A stretch of 64,000 nt of DNA from DATKWD01 sp963704815 (GTDB lineage: Bacteria; Actinomycetota; Acidimicrobiia; Acidimicrobiales; Salinilacustritrichaceae): positions 558,001 through 622,000 of the forward strand of contig CAVPHU010000010.1 in assembly GCA_963704815.1 (NCBI GenBank), in the 5' to 3' direction. The notes beneath the pieces are model-generated. The model searched no databases and was not told the DNA's origin. It worked only from the letters and a program-made list of their open reading frames with translations. This document shows, one piece after another, positions 57,807-64,000 of the stretch. Both the position numbers and the translations under genes were made by a program. Position 1 is the stretch's first letter; every line of letters begins with the position of its first letter.

Positions 57807-58676
57807 TCAGGAGCGCAGCTTCTCGGCAGCCCGTTCGAGGGTCGCGTCGTTGCCGAAGCTGGATCCGGCCTCGCTCGAGCCACGGAGCCATGCCAGCGCG
57901 TCCTGGATGTCGCCGACGTAGCCGAGCGCATAGGCGCCCGGGGCGTAGCCCAGCAGCCGGCACAAGTCGTCGTCGAAGGTGCGGGCGAGGTCGTGGGGAA
58001 CCGCCAGGTACTGGTTCTCCTCCTGGCGGAGCCAGGCCACGTTGTAGGTGATGTTGATGCCGATGCGGCGCTCGTCGGACTGGTTGGGGCCGCCGCCGTG
58101 GTAGACGCTGCCGGTGTAGAGCAGGCACGAGCCCTTCTCCATCTCGACCGCCTCGGTGTCGTCGAAGCCGTACTGCTTGCGATCCTCCGCCTTGTTCGAG
58201 CCGACCACGACCCGTGTCCCCCCGTTCTCCTCGGTGAAGTCGGTGCCGGCCCAGATGGTGTTGCACTGGACCTCGTAGCCGGCTTCGAACGGGTAGAAGT
58301 CGAAGGCCCACTGGTCGCGGTGGATCGGCTGCGCGGTCTCGCCCGGGCCGATCGAGATGACCTGGGTCAGGTGGAGTTGGAAGTTGGTGGCGTGCCCGAG
58401 CAGCTTGGCGGTCGCCGCCAGGACCGTCGGATGCACCACCAGTTCCTCGCGGCACGTCTCGCTGCGGGCCACCAGCGCACCCGTGCGGCGGGTCGAGGTG
58501 CCGGTGAAGTCCTCGGAACCATCGGGCGTCGCATCGAGGTGGGGGCGGAGTTCGTCGAGCACGTCGTCGATGACCGACTCGGTGACGAGGTGATCGACGA
58601 CGACCGCCCCGTCGCGGTCGAGGACGTCGCAGATCTCCTCGGCCCCGGCGTCGGCGGTCAGGTGGGTGACGGGCAT
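57807..58676 (-). CDS. Phytanoyl-CoA dioxygenase (PhyH) family protein
   Basis: 289 residues. Q-P-I-H-R-D-Q-W-A-F provides H-x-D (about 119-121), S-V-Y-H-G-G-G the distal His (about 200), and E-R-R-I-G-I-N the Arg. D-G-A-V-V-V-D-H-L-V is the family N-terminus. Fe(II)/2-oxoglutarate hydroxylase; distinct from the copy at 43320. ATG 58676 overlaps the stop of a possible small upstream frame (TGATG). Its 3' end abuts the palindrome. Confidence 0.87.
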   Translation of the reverse strand: MPVTHLTADAGAEEICDVLDRDGAVVVDHLVTESVIDDVLDELRPHLDATPDGSEDFTGTSTRRTGALVARSETCREELVVHPTVLAATAKLLGHATNFQLHLTQVISIGPGETAQPIHRDQWAFDFYPFEAGYEVQCNTIWAGTDFTEENGGTRVVVGSNKAEDRKQYGFDDTEAVEMEKGSCLLYTGSVYHGGGPNQSDERRIGINITYNVAWLRQEENQYLAVPHDLARTFDDDLCRLLGYAPGAYALGYVGDIQDALAWLRGSSEAGSSFGNDATLERAAEKLRS

Positions 58677-58798
58677 CAGTCGAAGGCCTCGGTGTCGTCG
58701 AACGCGAATTCGGGCATCTGGCACGGGAAGGTGTCGGTGAGCGTCTGCACCATCTGAGCCGCCGACGGGTCGACCGCGTTCCACGCCATGAAGATCAT
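58676..58798 (-). CDS. Possible small protein coupled to PhyH
   Basis: 40 codons from ATG 58798 (M-I-F-M-A-W-N-A-V) to a TGA that overlaps the PhyH ATG. The tail M-P-E-F-A-F-D-D-T-E-A-F-D is acidic and looks protein-like. No family recognised, no good ribosome site, and it lies close to the opposite-strand acyl-CoA dehydrogenase promoter. It may be chance. Confidence 0.25.
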   Translation of the reverse strand: MIFMAWNAVDPSAAQMVQTLTDTFPCQMPEFAFDDTEAFD

Positions 58799-58891
58799 GT
58801 TGACCGGGTCGGAGGTGCAAGTCCAGCGAAGCGGACGGTCGATCGAGCGGTCCGACGTCGAGGCCTGATCGGGTCCTGGCGTCGAGTTCCC

Positions 58892-58897
58892 TAGGGT
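58892..58897 (+). promoter_or_regulatory. -10 hexamer of the acyl-CoA dehydrogenase pair
   Basis: TAGGGT inside the palindrome CCCTAGGG, exactly six bases before GTG 58904; leaderless type. The same CCCTAGGG context occurs at 29606-29611. Confidence 0.55.
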
Positions 58898-58903
58898 TTC
58901 GCC

Positions 58904-60074
58904 GTGCGACTGCGGGACACCCCAGACGAAGCTGCCTTCCGCAGCGAGCTCCGGGCATGGTTGAGCGAGGCCGTGCCCGCGCTCCCGCCGGCTCCGCCTC
59001 CCGACGATTGGCCGGCCCGACGGTCCCACGAGGGCGCCTGGCAGCGTGCGCTGTTCGACCAGGGCTACGCCGGGGTCGGCTGGCCGGTGGCCTACGGCGG
59101 TCGGGGAGCGTCGGCGCCCGAGGAGCTCATCTTCGTCGAGGAGACCGAGCGGGCCCACGCACCACCGGTCGTCTGCAACTTCGTCGGGACCCAACACGCC
59201 GGCCCGACCCTGATCGCCGAAGGAACCGACGCCCAGAAGGCCCGTCACCTCCCGTCCATCCTTCGAGGCGACGAGGTGTGGTGCCAGGGCTTCTCCGAGC
59301 CCGAGGCCGGATCCGACCTCGCGTCGCTCCGGACCCGTGCGGAGCGCGACGGCGACCACTACGTCGTGAGCGGACAGAAGCTCTGGACCTCGCATGCGCA
59401 CGTCGCCGATGTGTGCGAGTTGCTCGTGCGGACCGACCCGGACGCGCCCAAGCATGCCGGTCTGACCTGGCTGATCATGCCCATGGACGCCGAGGGGATC
59501 GAACTCCGGCCACTGCGCACGCTCACCGGACAGAACGAGTTCAACGAGATGTTCCTCGACGAGGTTCGGATACCGGTCGAGAACCGGGTGGGCGATGAGC
59601 ACGACGGGTGGCGGGTGGCCATGGTCACGTTCTCGTTCGAGCGGGGCACCGCCTTCGCCTCCGAGCTGCTGCAGGCTCGTGAGCTGGTGGTCGACCTCGT
59701 GGCCGTCGCTCGCCGACTCGGCAGCTGGGACGACCCGTCGATCTCCCGTGAGCTGGCGGTCGTCACGGCCGAGCTCGACGCGGAGTGGGCCCTTCTCCGA
59801 CGAACCGTCTCGGCCTCGATGCGGGCTCCGATCGGCGCATTGCCGTCGGTCTTCAAGCTGGCGTACGGGCGGACGCGGGATCGGCTGGGACGGGTGTCGC
59901 TGCGAGTGCTCGGTCGAGCCGGGCTCGGCCCTCGACGACCCGCTCAAGATCGCCGGGATGGACCATGTCGAGCGGAGCCTCATGGCGCTGTCGCTCTCGA
60001 TCGCAGCCGGCACGTCGCAGATCCAACGCGACATCGTCGGTGAGCAGTTGCTCGGACTGCCGAAGGATCGTTGA
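58904..60074 (+). CDS. Acyl-CoA dehydrogenase family protein, larger subunit (apparent frameshift)
   Basis: GTG 58904. W-C-Q-G-F-S-E-P-E-A-G-S-D-L-A-S is the FAD/acyl-CoA motif, and F-N-E-M-F-L-D-E-V-R-I-P the middle domain. The frame shifts +1 near 59920-59930 into D-D-P-L-K-I-A-G-M-D-H-V-E-R-S and A-A-G-T-S-Q-I-Q-R-D-I-V-G-E-Q-L-L-G-L-P, ending at 60074 (about 390 residues). The stop overlaps the ATG of a second, smaller acyl-CoA dehydrogenase (TGATG), suggesting a two-subunit enzyme as in steroid side-chain FadE pairs. Confidence 0.86.
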
Positions 60075-60985
60075 TGGACTTCGTGCTCGACGACGACCAA
60101 CTCGCCCTCCAAGGCGAGCTCCGTCGATTCCTCGACGATCGCGTCGACGGGACGACCTCTGAGGGCGCGGCCCTCGACCGGTCACGTTGGTCCGAACTGG
60201 GTGCGTTGGGAGTGTTCGATCTCGTGGGCACCGGCCTCGGGCTGGCCGAAGCGGTGGTCGTGTTCGAGGAGCTGGGCCGGGTCGCGGTTCCCGGACCGGT
60301 GATCCCGACGTTCCTGGCTGCGCCGTTCGTCGACGGTGCCGCCGAGGGATCGACCGTGGTCGGTTACAGCGATGCCGGCGTTCCCGCGCTCGTCGAACAC
60401 CTCGACGCCCTCGACGTGCTCCTGGTCGGCCGGGGTGACCGGGTCGAACTGGTGACCGACCTGCCGGCGGGATCGGCAGTGGCCGAACCGCTCGACCCCC
60501 TCACCCCGGTGTGGCGGGTGGACGAACTCCCGCCCGGGCGTGCCGTGGCCGATCTCGAGCCGATGCTCAGGACCGGTGGCCTGCTCGCTGCTGCATTCCA
60601 GGTCGGACTCGGTGAGCAGGCGCTGCGACTCGCGGTCGATCACGCTGCGCAGCGAAGGCAGTTCGGGCGGGTCATCGGGAAGTTCCAGGCGATCAAGCAT
60701 CTCCTCGCCGATGCCGCCGTCGCGGTCGAGGTCGCTCGTGCCTCGGTCCATGCTGCTGCAGTGGCCCACGACGAAGCGGCCCCGACCGAGCAGGCCACCG
60801 CCGGTGCTCGCATCGTGGCCTCGCATGCGGCCGACGAAGCTGCTCGGACCTGCATCCAGGTCCATGGCGGCATGGGGTTCACCTGGGATCTCGACGCCCA
60901 CCGGCTCCTCAAACGGAGCTGGGTCCTCGACGCCTCGTTCGGTGGTGTCGACTCGGCGGTCCGCACGCTGGCCGCGCAGATGTGA
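60074..60985 (+). CDS. Acyl-CoA dehydrogenase family protein, smaller subunit
   Basis: About 303 residues, short for the family. N-terminus F-V-L-D-D-D-Q-L-A-L-Q-G-E-L. The middle domain is reduced and lacks the E-P-x-A-G-S-D motif, while the C-terminal R-R-Q-F-G-R-V-I-G-K-F-Q-A-I-K-H and C-I-Q-V-H-G-G-M-G-F-T-W are kept. This is the pattern of the non-catalytic partner in alpha2beta2 acyl-CoA dehydrogenases of mycobacterial cholesterol degradation (FadE26/27, FadE28/29 type). Coupled with the larger gene. Confidence 0.88.
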   Translation: MDFVLDDDQLALQGELRRFLDDRVDGTTSEGAALDRSRWSELGALGVFDLVGTGLGLAEAVVVFEELGRVAVPGPVIPTFLAAPFVDGAAEGSTVVGYSDAGVPALVEHLDALDVLLVGRGDRVELVTDLPAGSAVAEPLDPLTPVWRVDELPPGRAVADLEPMLRTGGLLAAAFQVGLGEQALRLAVDHAAQRRQFGRVIGKFQAIKHLLADAAVAVEVARASVHAAAVAHDEAAPTEQATAGARIVASHAADEAARTCIQVHGGMGFTWDLDAHRLLKRSWVLDASFGGVDSAVRTLAAQM

Positions 60986-60987
60986 CC

Positions 60988-62540
60988 TCAGCGACCTCGC
61001 AACTCGTCCTTGACGACCTTGTTCGCTGCGTTCAGGGGGAGCGCCTCGAGGAACACGACGCTGCGGGGCACCTTGTAGTTGGCCATGTGCTCACGGCACC
61101 ACCCCATCAGGTCCTCGGGGTCGGGCGCATGCCCGGGCCGGGGCACGACGAACGCCCGGCCGACCTCGCCGAGGCGCTGGTCGGGGACGCCGATCACCGC
61201 CACCTGGGCGATCGAGGGATGCCGGACATCATCAGGTTCTCGATCTCGGCCGGGTAGGCGTTGAACCCTCCGACGATGAACATGTCCTTCTTGCGGTCGG
61301 TGATTCGCAGGTAGCCCCGCTGGTCGAGCACGCCGATGTCGCCGGTGTGGAGCCACCCGTCACGGTCGATCGCTTCGGCCGTCGCGTCGGGATCCTCGAA
61401 GTAGCCGGCCATCAGATCGGCCCCACGGACCAGGATCTCGCCGGGGACGCCGGGTTCGACGACGGCTCCGCGGTCGTCGATCAGGCGCACCTCGATGCCC
61501 GGAATGGGGCGGCCGCAGGTGGTCGCGATGGTCTCGGGGTCGTCGTCGTGACGGCACATGGTGACGACCCCGGTCGATTCGGTCAGGCCGTAGCCGGTCA
61601 CCACCGTCTCGAAGCCGAGCTCGTCGTACATCCGCCTGATCATGTCGACCGGCACGGTGGCCGCGCCGGTCACCGCGAGACGGAGCGACGAGAGATCGTG
61701 TTCGGCCGCCTCGGGGTGATCGAGGAGCGACTGGTAGATGGCCGGGGGGCCCGGCAGCATCGTGATGCGCTCGTCGGCGACGCACCTGATGACCTCGGGG
61801 ATGTCGAACACGGCGTGCGGGTACATCGTGGCGCCGGTCAGCAGGCACGCCAGGATGCCCGCCTTCAGGCCGAACGTGTGGAAGAACGGGTTGACGATGA
61901 GGTAGCGGTCGGTGTCGGTGAGTCCGACCAGCTCGGACCACGTGGTGAACATCCGGACGCTCGCGCCGTGCCGGAGCATCGCTCCCTTCGGTCGTCCGGT
62001 CGTGCCGGAGGTGAACAGGAGGTCACTCAGGTCGTCCGGGCCGAGCGCGGCACATCGGCGCGCAGCCGCGTCGCGGTCGGCGCCGGTGGCGCGGGCGACG
62101 AACCGGTCGAAGGGGGTGGCGGCTGCCGGAGTCTCGCCGCGGAGCACCACGACCTCCTGCACACAGTCGGGCGTCGTGCCGAGTTCGGCGAGGTGGTCGG
62201 TGTCGAGGAATCCGGTCTCGGTGAAGAGGAAGCGGCAGCCGGAGCGTTCGATGATGTCGCGGGCCTCGGCCCCCTTGAAGCGGGTGTTCAGGGTGACCAC
62301 CACACCCCCCGCTCGATAGGCCGAGAGCGCCGCGATCGCCCACTCGGCCGAGTTCGACGCCCAGATCCCGACGCGATCGCCGACGTCGAGGCCGGAGACC
62401 ACGAAGGCCCGGGCGGCCTCGTCGACCCGGAGGGCCAGGTCGGCGAAGGACAGCCGAACGTCGTCGCCGACGATGGCTTCGGCATCGCCGAATCGATCGG
62501 CCGCCTGGTCGAGGACGGCCGGGATGGTGTCGGCGGTCAT
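60988..62540 (-). CDS. Acyl-CoA synthetase (FadD-type AMP ligase; apparent frameshift)
   Basis: ATG 62540. The P-loop L-L-F-T-S-G-T-T-G-R-P-K-G, V-T-G-Y-G-L-T-E-S-T-G and W-L-H-T-G-D-I-G-V are intact. After I-E-N-L-M-M the frame shifts (one base missing) near 61205-61225, and the C-terminal domain continues H-P-S-I-A-Q-V-A-V-I-G-V-P-D with the catalytic Lys in N-K-V-V-K-D-E-L-R-G-R. Total about 517 residues. Activates a carboxylic acid to its CoA ester. ATGA overlap with the upstream CMD-like gene; convergent with the acyl-CoA dehydrogenase pair, which would use its product (inference). Confidence 0.88.
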
Positions 62541-62903
62541 CCGTCGGCGTTGCGACCGATGACGTTCTCGACCTCGATGTTCAATCTCGCCGCGATCGGC
62601 CATCCCCCGTAGTGGGCGATGAAGATGACGATGGCACGGAGGTCCTCCGCGCTCAACTCGTCGAGCCGCATCGCCGCGTCGAGCTGCAGGCCGGCGACGT
62701 CGTCCATGCCGGACCCTGCGGCCAGGCCGATGAGGATCAGCCGTCGGTCGCGTGACCGACAGGTCGCCTTCGTCCCAGACGTCGGCGAACAGGTGATCGA
62801 CCGTGTATTCCATGAAGCGGCCGTCGGCCCCTTCGATGTCCCAGCCGTAGACCTCCTTCATCTTGGCCAGTCCCCGGGTGCGGTTGTCGTCGTCGGTGTT
62901 CAT
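62537..62903 (-). CDS. Carboxymuconolactone decarboxylase/AhpD-like protein (apparent frameshift)
   Basis: ATG 62903, N-terminus M-N-T-D-D-D-N-R-T-R. Y-T-V-D-H-L-F-A-D-V-W and the second half R-R-L-I-L-I-G-L-A-A and I-F-I-A-H-Y-G-G-W-P fit the CMD fold. One extra base near 62752-62758 splits the frame; the length of 367 bases confirms one off-frame base. About 121 residues. The AhpD-type C-x2-C is absent. It may act as a decarboxylase, hydrolase or helper in a CoA pathway. Coupled by ATGA overlaps to both neighbours. Confidence 0.78.
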
Positions 62904-63772
62904 GGCTGCTCCTGATGGTGAGGGACGCCGAGCGCAGCGCCGAGCGTGACCCGGGCGAGTTCGGCGAACGGGAGGTCGATCCCGAGGTCGGCGGCGAGGG
63001 CGAGGGCCAGGTCGAGGTCCTTCTCGCCGAGGCCGCGGGTGTGTTCGAAGATCGGTTTCAGGCCGTCGTCGTCGGTCATGGCGGCCGAGGTGTCGCGCAA
63101 CATGACCGCACCGGGCCCGCCGGTGACACGATCGGAGTGCCTGACCACCTCGCCCAGCCGGGCGAGGTCGACCCCCGCCGCCTCCGCGAGTCGGAGTGCC
63201 TCGCCGACCGCTCCGAACGAGGCGAAGGTGATGAGGTTCCGAGCCAGCTTGGCTCGGGTTCCCGCTCCGATGGGGCCGAGGTGGGCCACCAGGGTTCCGA
63301 GTTGCTCGAGCGGAGCCCGAGCGAGTTCGACGGCGACGTCGGAGCCGCCGACCATCAGGGCGAGCGTGCCCTCGTGGGCACCCATCGAGCCACCGCTCAC
63401 CGGAGCATCGATGACGTGGACGCCACGAGCTGCGGCGAGGTCGGCCATCCGCGCCGGTGTGTCGGACTCCACCGTCGAGTGGATGACCACGACCGTCTCG
63501 CGCTGAGCCGAGTCGAGGATGCCGTCGGCGCCTCCGATCACATCGGCCACCTGGGCGTCGTCGCGGACCATCAACGAGATCACGGCACTGCGTTCGGCCA
63601 CCTCGGCCGGCGAGCCGGCGACGTTGGCCCCCGCAGCAGCGAACGGGGCCGTTGCTGCGTCGACGACGTCGAAGACCGTGAGCCCTCCGGGCCAGTCGAG
63701 CCACCGCTTCGCCATCGGCGCCCCGATCTGGCCGAGGCCGATGAAGCCGACAGGAGTTCCGGAGATGACCAT
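62900..63772 (-). CDS. 3-hydroxyisobutyrate dehydrogenase-like NAD(P)-dependent oxidoreductase
   Basis: 290 residues. G-F-I-G-L-G-Q-I-G-A-P-M-A-K is the N-terminal nucleotide-binding fold, D-A-P-V-S-G-G-S-M-G-A the substrate signature, and the catalytic Lys stands in A-K-L-A-R-N-L. The beta-hydroxyacid dehydrogenase family: oxidises a small 3-hydroxy acid. First gene of the operon that continues with the CMD-like and acyl-CoA ligase genes. A TAAACA hexamer stands nine bases before ATG 63772. Confidence 0.9.
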   Translation of the reverse strand: MVISGTPVGFIGLGQIGAPMAKRWLDWPGGLTVFDVVDAATAPFAAAGANVAGSPAEVAERSAVISLMVRDDAQVADVIGGADGILDSAQRETVVVIHSTVESDTPARMADLAAARGVHVIDAPVSGGSMGAHEGTLALMVGGSDVAVELARAPLEQLGTLVAHLGPIGAGTRAKLARNLITFASFGAVGEALRLAEAAGVDLARLGEVVRHSDRVTGGPGAVMLRDTSAAMTDDDGLKPIFEHTRGLGEKDLDLALALAADLGIDLPFAELARVTLGAALGVPHHQEQP

Positions 63773-63830
63773 CGGGTCGCTTGTTTACACTCGCCCCGCC
63801 CGCACCGCCACGAACTCCAGGGAGACCTCG

Positions 63831-64000
63831 ATGACCGACCTGCTCGATCGCTCGGCCCGGATCATCGACTCGGGCGAGTTCGACGCCGACTTCAACCCGA
63901 TGACGGGGAGCTTGCACGAGCTCGCCGACGGCGTGGCGATGATCGACGCGTTCAGCCACGTCGTGATCCTGGACGACGGCGACGGCCTCACGCTCTTCGA
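63831..64000 (+). CDS. N-terminal start of an MBL-fold hydrolase-like protein (3' cut by window)
   Basis: About 57 residues from ATG 63831 with a GGGAGA ribosome site. F-N-P-M-T-G-S-L-H-E-L-A-D-G-V-A-M-I and F-S-H-V-V-I-L-D-D-G-D-G-L-T-L-F are like the opening strands of metallo-beta-lactamase-fold proteins of the alkyl-sulfatase-like type. The H-x-H-x-D-H metal motif would lie beyond the window, so the call cannot be confirmed. Divergent from the hydroxyisobutyrate dehydrogenase gene. Confidence 0.6.
   Translation, partial: MTDLLDRSARIIDSGEFDADFNPMTGSLHELADGVAMIDAFSHVVILDDGDGLTLF

Overview
This is a high-GC chromosomal window with dense, mostly short intergenic gaps and many GTG starts. It looks like an actinomycete of the Acidimicrobiia (Ilumatobacter-like) type. 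The grounds are a DevR/DevS pair with universal stress protein, an F420-type LLM oxidoreductase, many SDR, acyl-CoA dehydrogenase and phytanoyl-CoA dioxygenase genes, and several secreted lipoproteins. The taxon is an inference; no rRNA, tRNA, CRISPR array, prophage or transposase gene was seen.

Layout. 1-6043: a dormancy or redox-stress type cluster (end of a P-loop kinase, two PNPOx-like flavoproteins, amino acid permease, DevR response regulator, DevS-like GAF kinase, tandem Usp). 6091-12280: membrane-anchored exported protein, acyl-CoA dehydrogenase, PAS-GGDEF diguanylate cyclase, Kup potassium transporter, inorganic pyrophosphatase. 12394-15655: betaine aldehyde dehydrogenase and choline dehydrogenase (choline to glycine betaine). 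15695-20606: two lipoprotein hydrolases and a molybdopterin oxidoreductase. 20647-23233: MerR regulator divergent from a methyltransferase, an SDR, and a YqeY-like protein. 23278-32303: thioesterase, lipoprotein hydrolase, acyl-CoA dehydrogenase, nucleoside hydrolase, YchJ-like and NTF2-like proteins, phosphotransferase, SDR, GNAT and a phosphotransferase remnant. 32694-41843: secreted FN3 protein, FAD oxidoreductase, SDRs, aldehyde dehydrogenase, esterase, nitronate monooxygenase-like protein, epimerase. 42314-47861: a four-gene operon (SDR, lipoprotein hydrolase, PhyH, LLM) divergent from a TetR regulator. 48007-49466: MauE-like membrane protein and two pseudo-receiver proteins. 49582-54681: sulfatase, NTF2-like protein, GH43 protein with FG-GAP repeats, a protein of unknown function. 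54730-64000: Baeyer-Villiger monooxygenase divergent from an OYE-type oxidoreductase, PhyH, an acyl-CoA dehydrogenase pair, and a convergent operon of hydroxyisobutyrate-type dehydrogenase, carboxymuconolactone decarboxylase-like protein and acyl-CoA ligase, then the start of an MBL-fold protein.

Three things stand out beyond the gene list. (1) Three families of structured intergenic repeats are each present three times: a 51-bp palindrome, an about 140-bp two-hairpin element whose ends carry TGA and which lies on the stop codons of neighbouring genes, and an about 50-bp element with GCAACTTCCCGG arms. (2) At least twelve genes have a -10-like hexamer (YASNNT) exactly six bases before the start codon, which points to widespread leaderless transcription and helps fix starts. 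(3) Eleven genes contain about sixteen apparent single-base frameshifts with the protein family preserved on both sides, more likely sequence error than real decay.

Functionally the window is dominated by oxidative catabolism of lipid-like or alicyclic substrates, osmoprotection and ion homeostasis, and stress signalling.
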